Part shown: positions 1 to 11,798 of the stretch, piece by piece
Layout of the letters: every line of letters starts with the position of its first letter
How positions within the stretch are numbered: the first letter of the stretch is position 1
Source: Serpula lacrymans var. lacrymans S7.9
Taxonomy: Eukaryota > Basidiomycota > Agaricomycetes > Boletales > Serpulaceae
Reading direction: 5' to 3'
Length of the DNA stretch: 64,000 bases
Assembly (NCBI RefSeq): GCF_000218685.1
Contig: NW_006763308.1
Span: 310,001 to 374,000 of the forward strand
Notes under the pieces: model-generated
What the model was told of the DNA's origin: nothing
What the model saw: only the letters and a program-made list of their open reading frames with translations
Databases searched by the model: none
Made by a program: the position numbers and the translations under genes

Positions 1-780
1 ATTGGCAGGGTAGATGGTATAAAGATTAAGAATAGCTGGTGGAAGGGAGTGGGAGACTTCAATCTGGCCAGATACATGGGAGCAGTTCAAGTTCATTGGA
101 AGTGGTGATGGGGGTAGGCCATTAGCTAGTATAGCGCTATGGCTGCACCAACTCTGCACACTGCTGGAGTGCTTCCAAGAACCCTTGGATGGCGCCAATC
201 TCTCCAGAATATCTCTGTACTCCTATTCACCTGCCTGTAATGAAGCTGAGTGAGGCTTGATTGGTTAAGAGAAATTCAATGTCATTAACGTGACATACAA
301 AGAGGAGATCACTTACATTGTGAGTGTTGAGGCCAAGAAGAAGACACCAATGGTGTTTCGGGGGCAAAAACTATGGCGATCCAACAGAGAGCTTATGCTT
401 TGTATACTTGCAAACTTGAGCATAACAGTGCTTGTTATCAGTGATGAAATGAAAGATGAGAGGCTGATCTAACCACTTACTGATTTACCACTCTTCAAAG
501 CCTCAAAACCACACCAACCTGTTAAGTAAAAAGGTTTATCAGATCATCTCCTCCTGCAATAAGTATGGCCACAGAACCAAATCAAGCTGAGAATCATTGG
601 GCCCAAAGGCTCTTGCCAAAAGATCTGCCAAGCTCCCTAAGAGACACCAGGCATGACTGGAAGGTAAGTGTTGGAAGCCGCGTCCTAATTTCATGACTGC
701 TGATATTACATAGCCATAACACCTAGTAAAAGATGTGCTCTTGAAGTGTTATAAGAAGTACCTGAAAACCGGGGCCACCA
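1..780. other. Unassigned 5' stretch
   Basis: I see no supportable gene here. Reading frames are short, and the longest plus-strand one (290-472) has no recognisable motif. Positions 560-780 probably belong to the decayed 5' part of the KDZ gene that follows, but the reading frame cannot be traced. Confidence 0.4.
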
Positions 781-2523
781 TGATGATTGGGACACATTCA
801 ATAACATGGACATGGACAATGTGTTGGATGGTTCTGTACCTGTAGAGATAAGCCATGCAGGAGGTGAATTCAAGGCCTTGACAAATGAGATTGCTGCAAA
901 TCTATGGTAAGCATTAAACTCCTATTGAACAAATAACAAGTTCTAGTTTACCACATGTAGCCGACAACATGGTTCAAAACCAAGGCATGTTGATTATTGT
1001 ACACTCCGGGATAGGATTCTTTGTTGTGAGCAAGCATTCACGCACTAAATGCCAGCCCTGGTCAATGCATATATGGGATGGAGTTGGAAGCATGACCAGA
1101 GTAGCTTGCTAGATGCATCAAATAAAATGGGGGCTCCTGTTAATACAGGATCAATCAAAGTGAAGGTGGTGGATGTCTACAGTAAGTGCTGTGCCTGTAA
1201 TCACAATGTAACTACTGCAGTATCACTTGTCCTATTACAGATTTTTGATAGATGCTCACAACACACTTTTTACCGTCATCCCCACTGACATATTAATCAT
1301 CCGCACTGGTGAGGCAGGGTGTAATGCCTTGTTCACCTGTGTTGCCTAGTGTTGGCATATCTACTACGACCCTCAAGCTATATTGCATTCTTCACCTCTA
1401 TAATCCCCATATATTCATCCAGGTGTTTGCTAAGGGTTTATGTCACCTTCATGGCATAAGTCCATTTTTGTTCATCCTAGGTATTAATGGAACACTTAAT
1501 GTATATTCTGGTTATCTTTCAACATTACTTGGCTAAACAGTTATCAATTGCACATGATGTTTATTTACAGATTTGTGGCGAGGTCTCTATTATAGTGTAG
1601 ACTACCTTGCAGTGTTTTACCCCAGACTGACAGTTCCAACATGCGTGCCCCACATGCACATACATTCTTCAAGATGAGTAGACACTTTGGTTTAAAATGC
1701 TCTACATAATGGATGGGAATGATTTGTTAAAGCGGATAATCAGGTGCAGGCCGTCTGAATATGATGACTCACCTGGCCCATTATACAAATGTCCTTCCAG
1801 CCTCCAAATTGATGCGGATTGCTATCTATCTTGCAAATACATTGACAAATGGGCAGCAGGGAACATTGAGGAGTTATTCAAGGGGTCAGGTAGTGTTGTG
1901 AGTGTACTTTTTGTTTCTAGGAATAACATTGGCTTACCACACATCCAGGCTGAGTCAGAAGATAATCCCTGCGCAGGAAGATGGAATAACATGAAGGAGG
2001 ATTTCACCAAAATGATGTGGGGAATATTTGAAGGGTCAAGAATTGTCCTAGCACTTTGTCGCCATGGTTTTTTGTTGGTGATTGTGGATATGGTGCAGAG
2101 CAGTGAACTGTGAGTGTTGATATATTTAACACTATTTCTATTGATTTGTGCAGCACCAAATATCCTCTGGCAGTTATTGAGAAAATGCTGGACGTCTTCA
2201 GTAGCAATCTTGGGGGTGGATTTGACATTGGGTGTAAGTTTAAGACAATGCTTAACAAGAGCCCTTTGGGTGCGGGCGCTCGTGCTCTCAACTATGCTCT
2301 CAACCACACCTGCCTGGTAGGGGCATTCCATGGGCATGCACATCACTGCTTGTGCCAACTATCCCATATTGCAACGTACACCAATGATCTGGGACTCGAA
2401 GACCTTAAGGGGTATGAGCACACATTCTCAAAGTCTAATGAGCTCTCCGGTTCCCTATGTTATTCAAGCACACTCCACCGCAAACAGGCCATTTCAACAT
2501 ATTTTGAACACAAAGACACCTAA
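781..2523 (+). pseudogene. KDZ (Kyakuja-Dileera-Zisupton) transposase, CxC1-like, broken
   Basis: This is the remnant of a KDZ-family DNA transposase. In order I can read an acidic segment ending EISHAGGEF (about 815-905), an intron-like gap, a block ending MPALVNAYM (961-1180), and the block MPCSPVLPSVGISTTTLK (1309-1536). These are followed by the MDGNDLLKRI motif (1697-2113) and the C-terminal core with CRHGF, KYPLAVIEKMLD and FHGHAHH (2110-2523). The CRHG and H-x-H segments are typical of the KDZ catalytic core. Several frame changes separate the blocks. An in-frame TAA at 1046-1048 sits where a Gln codon would be expected. Blocks 1697-2113 and 2110-2523 join across an intron-like sequence near 2105-2152. 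The gene is non-functional, and neither transposon end was found. The family assignment rests on remembered motif patterns. Confidence 0.75.
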
Positions 2524-2641
2524 GAGGCCGGCTCCGTATGTTTGTTTTGTAGACAAGGCCCAAGACACTCCTATTACTTTGAGTATTCTATCCAAGTGTT
2601 GTTCAGATGGGATAGCCAGATTAGGGGGGTGGGTAATACAC

Positions 2642-4020
2642 TCATTCAGGGGTTAAACTGGCGGGAGTCCACATTCTGAGCCTATCTCTGGCTAGGCAAT
2701 GTGGTCTCAGAATGGAAGTGCTCGGGGTAAGGTCTATTCTATATTTTTGAGGAGTGGTTACCACACTGCTTGTCTGTGTTGCTAGAGCAATGTCAAAACA
2801 CTGTTTGGTGCTGCCCACTGGTTCCAGGGAGAGAGGTGATGTACCCATAGTCCCTCTGACAATTGGCTTCCAGCTGGTGTCTGGCTTCTTGCCACTGCTT
2901 TGCTTGATTAACAACTTTTGCTGCAGCAGGAGAGTAGTTGCTGTTAGAGAATGCTCTAACTTCGGCGGCTGAAAGGGGGTTGCAGGAATCAATAGTGTAA
3001 CCATTGAGCTGGGGAGGGATGGATACGGGAGAAAGTAGTAATTGTTTGGTGTTGTTGATGCCTCTGCACAGTTAGTCTGTGGGGTTGTTTGCACTAGTAA
3101 CATAGACAGCTCTGACTTGAAAATGTTGGGGATGAGATTGTAAGAACTTGTGTATGTGTTTGAAGGCTGTGTTGACAGCTTCATTATGGTATAATTTCTG
3201 AGTTGTCACCGTGGAGTGTGAGGTGGTAGTGAGTGCAAGGGATAGTGGCGAGTGAGTATATGAGGAGTTTAAAACCAATGGCTTCAGCCCAGCCAATGTC
3301 TCTACTACCATTGTGCATTTTCCAGCTGGGGATTAACCTCCAGGCTCTCCACTTATTCCCTATGGATATGCCAATGCTGATTTTAGAACTTGCGTCCAAG
3401 TAGATCTGTAAATTGGTGAATTCAGTAGGGGGGAAGTTGGGGCGCAATACTTGTCCGGTTTGAAGCATGAGAGACCATGAGTCTAAATCCTGTGCTATTC
3501 CTTTTTTGGGATGGTGGGGCAAAAGCGGCTTCTTGTGACACGTTCCCAACATGCATTTTAAGCCTGTTAAGAATGCTCGTCCCATGATGAGGGCAGAACA
3601 TGTGTGTAAAAGCTTGTTGTATAGCTCGCATACGTCTTGAAGGAGGTACATGGGCCTTTTTCTCCAAGCATGCATGGCCAATAGGTATTTTTGTACTTTG
3701 TTGGGGCTGAGAGATACTTGGTGATGCTGGAGGTCCCAGAGGAAACTGATGTAGGTGGTTGTGGAATCAAATGGTTGATCTTTGGATGTTTCCCATGGGA
3801 TGTTTAAAACATCTGATATCTTATCAATATCTTGTAATGTGTATAAAAATAAGGCATCATGATCTGATTGTGGGTTAGATATAGATAGGTCTTTGATGGG
3901 CCAGGTGCAATCCTCACTGGCTTCTTTGATAGAACTGTCATAAAAAACCTGGCCCCCATACCAAATGCAGCTGCCTGAACGCTGTAAGCCTGCAATGATA
4001 ACATTCTGATGGAACATAGC
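2642..4020 (-). pseudogene. Retroelement RT tail plus RNase H, broken
   Basis: The minus-strand frame from 4017 to 3184 carries the end of a reverse-transcriptase domain, including ASEDCTWPIKDLS and the conserved FLWDLQ segment. An RNase H domain follows with the expected acidic residues: Asp in YLDASSK, Glu in GWAEAIG and Asp in LHGDN. A frameshift near 3185 moves the frame to 3311-3072, where NEAVNTAFKHIHKFL and SANNPTD complete the RNase H end; downstream coding is degenerate. The arrangement resembles Agaricomycete DIRS/Ngaro-like elements, but I see no tyrosine recombinase, so the order is uncertain. The RT core with its YxDD-type site is missing. The orientation matches the Gag-like remnant at 5914-7508, so both may come from one element split by later insertions and the assembly gap. 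Confidence 0.65.
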
Positions 4021-4535
4021 ATGGATTTAGTTATAATTATGCAACTGGCTGTGTTTGTTTTCCTCTGTGCTTGACAACAGTGCTGGGCACCATGTGTGGT
4101 GGATCCACATCCGGAGCAAAAGTGTCTGCTATCATGGTTGCTAACTCCACAATTTTCTTCTTGTTGCCAGGCGGCGCAGATTTGTTTCCCATCTCATGTT
4201 GTCATGCACCAAAGTCGATTGGTAGCATGGACAGGTGTCAAGAATGAAGCGAATATTCAAAAAGACTCGCCTTTGCGCCACACAGGCACAGTGTCATGTG
4301 GAATAGTAATTAATATTGCTTTTTCCGAATCTGTGGCTGATTAGCATCACCTCGAATAGGTAATTCAGTCACACTCACCTTTGCTTTCCATTTGGTACTT
4401 TCGGCATTTCGGCATTTCGGCAAATTTTTGCGTCGCCACTGGCTACACATTGCATTGCGCCCTCGCTTTTTGTCGTTTCCTTCACTTCCCTTCCTTTGCC
4501 TAGCCCCACCATGGGTCCCTTACTCTTGTTTTTAT
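4021..4535. other. No gene seen
   Basis: The sequence is mixed, with short open frames on both strands and none with a recognisable domain. I see nothing supportable in it. Confidence 0.4.
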
Positions 4536-4740
4536 TCTCACCTGATGGTCGTTTCTGGATCCCCATTTTAGTTCACCTCCTTGTCACCTCCACCCTCCTT
4601 CTCCTCATCTTCTTTGCAATCTGTTGACTACCATGTGCCACTGCTGATATCAGCAAAGCCCCAGCGGCCAGTCCAAATAGGGTAACAGGTCCATCTTCAT
4701 GACGTCAATCTGCTATTGTATACTATCAAAGCATCAGTCG
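4536..4740 (-). repeat. Dispersed repeat, copy 1 (inverted match to the window's right end)
   Basis: The reverse complement of this stretch matches 63735-64000, including the segments around 'tcatgaagatggac', 'ctgatatca..agtggcacatggtagtcaaca' and 'ggagggtggaggt'. It is a dispersed repeat of unknown class. The second copy runs off the window. Confidence 0.6.
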
Positions 4741-4945
4741 CTTGTCTTGCCTGGTTGGAGCGTGGGTGGGTAGTTTATGAGCTGGAGAAGGTTCATCCCC
4801 TTGCGTCGCCCATGTTCATCGCTGTCCCATTCACTTGGGTACACTTATCCTTTGTCCATCGTCTTCGCTACAGCTACACCTACCACACGCTGCCTGGGAC
4901 TCACTTGTTCCAAATTGGAACTACTCCTCTCCCTCCCTCGTTGAN

Positions 4946-5190
4946 NNNNNNNNNNNNNNNNNNNNNNNNNNNNNNNNNNNNNNNNNNNNNNNNNNNNNNN
5001 NNNNNNNNNNNNNNNNNNNNNNNNNNNNNNNNNNNNNNNNNNNNNNNNNNNNNNNNNNNNNNNNNNNNNNNNNNNNNNNNNNNNNNNNNNNNNNNNNNNN
5101 NNNNNNNNNNNNNNNNNNNNNNNNNNNNNNNNNNNNNNNNNNNNNNNNNNNNNNNNNNNNNNNNNNNNNNNNNNNNNNNNNNNNNNNNNN
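4946..5190. other. Assembly gap (245 N)
   Basis: This is a run of undetermined bases. Its length may be nominal. It separates the RT-RNase H remnant from the LTR-like block on its right. Confidence 0.99.
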
Positions 5191-5945
5191 TGACATCATG
5201 ATTTTCCTGCTCTCTTTTTGTTATTGGACTTTACTTTATGGCTGTACAAACCTGTGACATTACTCACAGCATTCATTGTTCTATCCCTTTCTTTCCCTTA
5301 TTTTGACAATCTTATCCTGTAGCAACTATGCAGGATTTGTCAGCATACATTCCTTCCTTCATGTTCTTTCTCATTCTTTTTGCGCAGCTATACTGTGCAT
5401 AGCCTACCTTTCTTTTCACTATATAAACCCCTGTATTTTACCTTGTAAAAACAACAAGAACTTGAATCCAGACTTCCTCTCTCATCTCAAGTTCACTACT
5501 CACTACTACTTGTGATCCAGTGTGGTCACAACACTTCCCACTGCTACCACTGTTAACTGCTGTCATCGTCACCTGTCACTTTTGAAGTCTTTATCATCCC
5601 TTTTAATTGGAATCCTTCTGAGCACTACAGTTTGTGTGTCAGGAGCCTGCTATCACTGGGAACCTCATCATCTTGTCATTCTCAAACCTACCTTGTGCTA
5701 CGATTAGCAAGGTAGTGCTCGTCTATACTCGCCACAAAGCCCCTATCTCCTATAATTCAACTATCCCTCCTCCTCAACACCCACACCCATACATCTCTGG
5801 GTTTGACTTTGAAAGATTATCATACATACCACCCCATAAACAACTGGACCACTCCACTGTTCTAGGAGGCAAAGCCCATAAACAAGTTCCGTGGAATCTG
5901 GGAGGACTGTATGTTAGTTTGTTTTTGTGTGTGGTTTTCTAACAA
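5191..5945 (+). repeat. LTR and leader of a second LTR retrotransposon, truncated
   Basis: A promoter-like TATA box (tatataaa near 5421) precedes a pyrimidine-rich stretch to about 5517. From 5518 to about 5945 the sequence matches the minus strand at 41885-42260, which lies just upstream of a Gag fragment there. I therefore read this as a retroelement LTR end plus 5' leader. It is cut off at about 5945, where it abuts the Gag-like remnant on the opposite strand. Confidence 0.5.
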
Positions 5946-7508
5946 CACTTCTCATCATCAACAGCGTCCAGAGAGCTTTGTTGACCCTTTTAGAGAATTC
6001 TTCGTACTTTCTGTCCCAGGTTTTGGCCAAAATGCATTCAATGGTTTTGTGGGGGTGACGTCCGAGGCAAACTGGGCAGGCGGGTAGCGCGGAGGGCTCT
6101 GCATTTGGACAAAAAGTCCGCTGCCGCCTCCTTTGCTGTGCATATGTGGGATTTGGAGAAGTAGGCGGGGAATATTTTGAGAGGATGGGGAAACATTGGT
6201 TGTTGGCAGGGGCCACTCTTGACAACAAGCTGGCTGCATTGTGGTTAGAGGAGTAAGGCTCTCAATGGAAGAGTGCGCTTTCTCTGTTGTGCTGTTTGGT
6301 GACACACAATTGGTCAATTTAGTGTTATGTGACGTGCAATGGTCAAACAGAGGAAAATGACCCGTGATTGGGTGGTGCATGGGATGCAATGCCAGGGGGA
6401 AACGGTTGCATAGAGCAAAGGTTGTGAAAGTGGGCATAAATGTTTTGATTTTTAGAAAAACTTTGTTTTTAACACACAAATGTTTTGGCTTACCTGTACT
6501 ACTGAGGCCATTAATAATGTCTGTTATTCATTGAATAGATCTTCTCGAGCTGTGAGGAGCAGCTTGTTATTGATTCTGGCCAGGCTCCATCCTTGGGATG
6601 ATTCTATGGTGAGGTGCCATCTTTTTCTCTGTTACACTTGGTAGAGTAGCAGTGCTCGCTGTTGGACTGGGTCAAATGAGTATCTCCACGCGGGAGTTTG
6701 TAGCGCAGACCAGAATTGGAGATGCATGGTTACTCTATCACCCACCCAGTCATGTTCCTGTATGAATGTCACCATTCTTGGTGCTGACTTGTTGAACTGT
6801 TCCCATGTCAGGTTCTTGTCCATCGTGACAGGGACTTTAGTATCCCTTACGGTGCCTGCCGGGACCCAGGTATGGATACCGTTTGCTGATGGCAACATAA
6901 CAAGAGCCTTAGCATCTGTAGTTAGCATGGAACGCAATGCTTCTTCTAAACCTTGTTGGTGAAGTATGCAGTAATCACCAGCTTTCATTTTCTATTTTCT
7001 GAGTAGCATATTGTGATGGAATGATGATGGGGTCTGAGGGGACATCAATGTCTTTGACCGGAGCATATTTCAACTTGTTCCTTTTCCGTTCTTCCTGCCA
7101 GGCAGAGTCTTGTTTGTCAGCTAGACATTTTTGCTGTGTAGCAATGTCCTCTGATAAACGCTGGCTTTTTTTTTCTGCTACCAGGTTTTCTTCCTCTACC
7201 TGCTGGGCCCATGCTAGTTTGTCTTTGTTGTTAGATATAACCCAAAGATTGACTAGACTCATAGCAGCTAAAGTGTCATTGATAATTTTGTTGGATAATT
7301 CCACACGAGCTTCTTGATAGTCTTCTCCCATGAAGTCAAGAGCTATTGCTAGGTCCGGGATGGCTAACTTAGTAGGCATCAAAGATAACACTTTGGTTAA
7401 GTGTGCAAAGAAAATTCTACTGATATACACCAGAAGTATTGTTGTCTTATTGGTAATGGGAAAATGTGGTAGCAGACAAAGAAAGTCCTGCCACCTCACT
7501 TTTCCCAC
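5914..7508 (-). pseudogene. Gag-like protein of an Agaricomycete retroelement, broken
   Basis: Reading from 7508 down, there is a charged, coiled-coil-like region (AWQEERKRNKLKYAPV) followed by YATQKIEN. A frame change near 6985 leads to KAGDYCILHQQGLEEA and on to LTWEQFNKSAPRM and MHLQFWSAL. The C-terminal part (6228-5914) has the zinc-knuckle-like ACPVCLGRHPH...C. These blocks occur in this order in a protein common in Agaricomycete genomes next to RT-RNase H frames. At least two frame changes and loss of continuity between 6632 and 6479 show it is dead. It is probably the partner of the RNase H remnant at 2642-4020. Nucleic-acid binding is inferred from the Cys/His cluster only. Confidence 0.55.
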
Positions 7509-8340
7509 ATAGACTATTTTCTAGGATTGCCTTGTGCCTTGGCGCTCCTAGACACATGTGTTGGGAAATAAAGGGATTACAATGCCAGTGTCTAAGTCAA
7601 CTCTACAACACTTGTTACCAGCTATGTGAATAAGGATAAGCCACATACCTGTTTACCATGCAAATAGCTGTGCAGCTCTCTGAATCCGATGGAAGGTCAG
7701 TACATGTATCCAGCGCAAAAATATATAATAGCTACTTATAAAGGGAGGTGAGCCTACTGGATACGCAATCAGCAATCTAACCATGCTTTCTACTTACTCA
7801 GGATCATGAGCGCTAGCTCCACCTTTTGCGCCACAGTCACAGTATTTCAGTCCAGAGGGTCTGTGAGAAAACACTTTCCTATCTATCCCAAGGCGGTATT
7901 GCTACTACCCATCTTACATCAGTCGTCAATTTCCACTAGCAAGATATCACCCTCCACACAGCTACAGCCTGTGTCTTCCTCTCCAAAGCAGTTCCCTGTG
8001 GCACAAATAGCATCAACACCCTTCACAGATGAGGGTAAGTCAACTCATACAGAGCCTTGTACACACTTACATACAATCACCAGCCTTGGAAAAGACTGTG
8101 TCTGTCACCATGTCTATTGCCCTTCAAAATGCATTTGATGTTATCTCAAACAGCACGTAAGACTGTTTCTCACCTGTTGTAGGTGTATTATTGTTCTTTT
8201 TCACAGTAATAAGTTTATTCTCTGTTAGATCTTCAGAGGCTTTAGTCAGAAATTATTTGCAGAGTTTTCATTTATCATTTATAACACTGAAGTAGCAATA
8301 AGGTATGTCTCTTTTGATCAAGCAACCTGTATGCTATAAG
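7509..8340. other. No gene seen
   Basis: The plus-strand frame 7806-8138 is Ser/Thr-rich with no recognisable motif, and I see no repeat match to the rest of the window. A remnant 5' part of the following orphan gene is possible. Confidence 0.35.
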
Positions 8341-8348
8341 TATATTAT

Positions 8349-8778
8349 ATGTGTAGGTACTCTTTTTTGGTGGATGATAAGATACTCATCATACAATGTC
8401 CCTGTGCTCTTTATGAGCAACCCATAATAGCCCTCATGGGTGCCTTTGAGAGCTCCCTGAAGGGCTCTTCCTACAACAAATGTATCTCCTCTTTGGAATA
8501 TGGAGGTAATCTCACCCTTCAGCAGAGTGGTTTAACTAGGATCCCTGATGGGTATACAAAGGTATACAGTTGATAAGGGGAATCATGAGATGTTGATGCT
8601 CACGGAGGTTTGCATGTCCCATGATTTTGCACACTGCCTTAAGGTTCTGAGATATGACATGCCTCATTATCCTTCCTTGAAGGGAGTTATTATTGTTAAT
8701 CTTAATGAAGATACCCAGTGGAGATCTCCTGCCCCCACCAAGACCAACTGTAAACCACCCAGATCACCACAGAAATAA
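8349..8778 (+). pseudogene. Fragment of an unrecognised orphan gene
   Basis: Two overlapping frames (8349-8573 and 8548-8778) appear to be one interrupted reading frame that changes frame near 8560. The text resembles a repeated Agaricomycete orphan protein of unknown function, with a block like PIIALMGAFESSL followed by HPSLKG-type text, but I cannot name a family. The remnant is probably carried within a transposon, given the fold-back repeat just downstream. Confidence 0.3.
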
Positions 8779-9060
8779 AACAGTAGTAAGCAGACCAGCT
8801 TGATTCTAACATGTAACTGGAAAGTTGACTCTTAGTTTTTATTTAACTAAACTGTTATTTCTTTAGTGTTTAAACAATCATATTTGCACACAACTTTACT
8901 ATATAATTGTTGATTATTTGTATAAAAGATATGCTAGTTTAATGCTAGTTTGATGTTATTATTTCGAGTTTTAACTTTAAGTTAGTGATATTTGTTAGCT
9001 TGCTAATACCTAAAACCCTAGCCATAAACCAATCTTTGTTATATTAGTGGGTTAATTGCT

Positions 9061-9266
9061 AGTATTTTAAGTTTCAACTTTGAGTCTGTGACATCTGTTA
9101 GCTTGTTGATACTGAAAAACATGGTCACAAAATAGTCACATAACAGTCACATAACAGCAACCACAATAAAGGCTGTTTTTTAGGTTAGTGTGACTATTTT
9201 GTGACTAGGTTTTTGTATCAGCAAGCTAATAGATGTCACAAACTCCAAGTTGGGATTTAAAATACT
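9061..9266. mobile_element. Fold-back (MITE-like) element
   Basis: The left arm (9061-9140) and right arm (9189-9266) are near-perfect reverse complements around a 48-bp centre. Shared blocks include 'agtattttaa', 'tgtgacatct' and 'gtcacaaaatagtcaca'. A more diverged single-arm relative lies at about 8955-9020. There is no coding capacity, which is typical of a non-autonomous fold-back element. Confidence 0.65.
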
Positions 9267-9421
9267 GATATTAAACCAACATTATACAAATTATAAGTAA
9301 TTATTTAGTACAACTGTTACAAATACTATAAATGTAATAGCTTGGTTTTATAGAGGCTAAAAGTTAACCTTTTAGTTACATATTAGAACTAAGCTAGGTT
9401 GGCTACTACTGTTTTCTTCCT

Positions 9422-9724
9422 GTGGTGAGATGGTACAAGATTAAAGAGTTTTATCATGGCATAAAGTGGGGTCCTATCCTTACTCCTAATGGACGCAAAT
9501 GGGCTCGCATGTTTACAGGCATTGTGTATATTTATTGTGAAGGTGATATCAAACTTGCAAATCCTGTAGAAATTGTACGTATCAGCCTCTGTTACTTCAC
9601 TTTGTTAACCAGTTTTTTAGCCGTTTATTCCAAATTTAGATCCTACAAACCTCCAAATGCTTTCTGGCAAGCTTTAAAGGATAAACCCCCAGCCAAGAAG
9701 GCCAGATTTCATGCTGGAAAATAA
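9422..9724 (+). pseudogene. Short unrecognised coding remnant
   Basis: This is an open frame of 100 codons with readable composition (WGPILTPNGRKWARMFTGIV near its start, basic C-terminus PAKKARFHAGK). I recognise no domain. It sits between a fold-back element and a zinc-finger remnant, so it is likely a fragment of a transposon-borne gene. Confidence 0.25.
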
Positions 9725-10073
9725 TGTATGCAGTGTTGGGGTTTGGCTTTCACATTACTTTGTTTTTGCCTTCACTTTTGCTACTTTTTATGTGTCTATT
9801 ATGAAGTATGTTGAACTACATTGCTGAAATTATGGAAATTGTTGTACTTTTTTCAAGTAGAATTATAATTTATGTTGAGCATTTCTGAGGTCATTATACC
9901 CAAATGCATTGCCTAATTTAGATATGTGTCTAGCTGATTTATGTTTTGTTAGTCAAAGCTAATAGATAATCAGCTTAATAACAAGGTGATTCAGTTTCCC
10001 AAAGATATTTATTCATATAATCACTGAACATCAAGATTATATAGACATATCCTTCACAAAATCACTAAAAAAT

Positions 10074-10289
10074 TTGCAGCCTCTCTCTGCCCACTCAGAA
10101 ACATTGTGCCCAGCCTGTGGAATGGTCTTGAGCATACCACAAGGAGTTATGGCTCATTTGCCTATGTTAAAAAGCTGTTCATGGTACAAAAAGGGTATTA
10201 AAAAAAGGGAATTAGAAGCTGACAGCAACCCACCAAAGGAACTAGTGTATGAAGACACTGTGTTACGATACACAATTTTTGAAACTTAA
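10074..10289 (+). pseudogene. BED/C2H2-like zinc-finger remnant (transposase N-terminus type)
   Basis: The frame contains CPACG, then a spacer, then H, then C-SWYKKG, i.e. C-x2-C-x11-H-x5-C. This pattern heads many Plavaka-type and other Agaricomycete transposase proteins. The frame runs into the 5' end of an LTR-A fragment at 10261, which supplies its stop. Only the N-terminal finger remains. Confidence 0.4.
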
Positions 10290-10423
10290 AATTTAATTCT
10301 CCACTTTAACTTTTTTTTGTAGTTTTCACACACTATGCCATGCAGCACTTTCCATTTTGTTCAGACTCCACTTTCTTGCGCTACACTACTTGACTTTACT
10401 CTTAGCTACAAGTTGGAGCTTAG
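10261..10423 (+). repeat. LTR-A, 5' part only
   Basis: It begins with the family's TGTTACGATA terminus and follows the LTR-A sequence for about 160 bp with decay. It then passes abruptly into Gag/protease sequence at about 10424. It is one half of a chimaera with 11467-11798. Confidence 0.65.
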
Positions 10424-11466
10424 GTCACTTGGGTGCCTTCACTCTTATTAACAATGAAGTAAACCACAACAAGGTGGCCCCTACTCTGGGGTGTTGCACA
10501 AGCAATAAAGGAAAGGGGGTGGCTCCCAAATTTGTAAATAAATTTCTCAATTTGTTATCAGAGTATGTACTTGTATGCAAAACTGTAACTATAATATTTA
10601 TGATACCACCGCTGCACCAGTGTCTCCCTTGGAGCGTGGCCCTGGCAAGACAAACACTAGGGTACTTGATTCTGGTAAAAATAAAAATAAAAATATAGAA
10701 AATCATAAAGTAGAAAATCATGTTTCTTTTGATATTTCTCCTTTTTCTTCTCCAGAGCCACTTTCCAACCAAATCCCATGGTGTGTGTTAATGTGCACAT
10801 ATTTATTCCAAAGAGAGATCCATTCAGATGTTGGAGTGGAAGACCTTGCCCGGGGCATAGTACACCCAACCAGCACACTGCTTGATTCAGGCGCTAACAG
10901 TAATTTCATAGATCAGGTCTGGGCGAAGCAAGTCAGACTCCCCCTTGAAAAATTAGATGTATCTATTCCCATCTATAACATTGACAGTACACTTAACGCA
11001 GGTGGCTGCATTACACACAAATGTTCCTTTGTTGTCAAGTATCAAGGACACAGGGAACGGGTCACTGCCGCAGCTACCCAACTAGGGAAGATTAATTTAA
11101 TCTTAGGCTGGACCTGGCTATTTAAACACAATCCTGAGATTAACTGGCAGACAGACAGGGGTTATCACATTGTCACATTGCCCACAGGAGTATAATGACT
11201 TGGGTAAGCCAAGTCATGTCCATCAAACTGAGCTTGATGAAAGGATAAACACTGATTCCTCTCTCTGCACCAGATAGAGATGAGGTTTCTAGTTTCACAG
11301 ACAAACAACTTAGGAAGGGTTACATCAGACCTTCTAAGAGCCCTATGACGTCCCCAGTGTTCTTCATTCCTAAACAGGATGGAAAAAAGTGTATGATTAT
11401 GGACTATTGTTACCTAAATGAGTACACAGTTAAAAATGCATATCCGCTGCCTTTGATCAGTCTACT
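10424..11466 (+). pseudogene. Ty3/gypsy fragment: protease plus start of RT
   Basis: The frame 10575-11195 holds an aspartic-protease domain with the active-site motif LLDSGANSNFID and the later ILGWTWLFKHNPEI segment. This is the usual layout of a Ty3/gypsy protease. A second frame (11345-11466) holds the start of RT ([11 protein letters not shown]). The sequence matches 13347-15057 of the larger copy downstream. Relative to that copy, about 215 bp are deleted near 11255, between the protease end and RT. RT stops dead at 11466, where LTR-A sequence begins. It cannot encode a working polyprotein. Confidence 0.8.
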
Positions 11467-11798
11467 AGACACTTCCCTTTTTTTGTTCAAACTCCTTTTT
11501 CTTGCGCTGCGTTGCCTTTCTTCTTATTTTTAGATACAACTCTCTCACGCAGTGGAGCTGGTCATGTGGGCTAGGCCCCATGACATCATCAGCCACTATC
11601 TTTATCAACTGTACAGTACATAAGTACAAACACCCTGTATTAGTATATATACCCCCAATAGATCAAAGAGACTCCTCAGCGTGTCCTCCTGTTGTATACC
11701 AACAAACTCTCTGTAGCCTAAAGGGTAACCACTCCCTCTTCACTACCTTTATAGTGTGTTACTGTGTGCGCCAGAGTAACTAACTCTTGGTTGTTACA
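11467..11798 (+). repeat. LTR-A, 3' part only
   Basis: The sequence enters the LTR about 95 bp from its 5' end and runs to the TTGGTTGTTACA terminus. It contains the conserved 'ctctcacgcagtggagctgg' block and 'ggtaaccactcc'. It may serve as the residual 5' LTR of the Gag-Pol copy starting at 12303, but I see no clear primer-binding site after it. Confidence 0.75.

Noticed and set aside
4716..5257. Frames that run through the N-gap
   Set aside because: They consist mostly of undetermined residues.
11502..11783. Open frame within LTR-A (also at 13972-14406 and 47158-47367)
   Set aside because: It follows LTR sequence and is not conserved as protein. Stops differ between copies.
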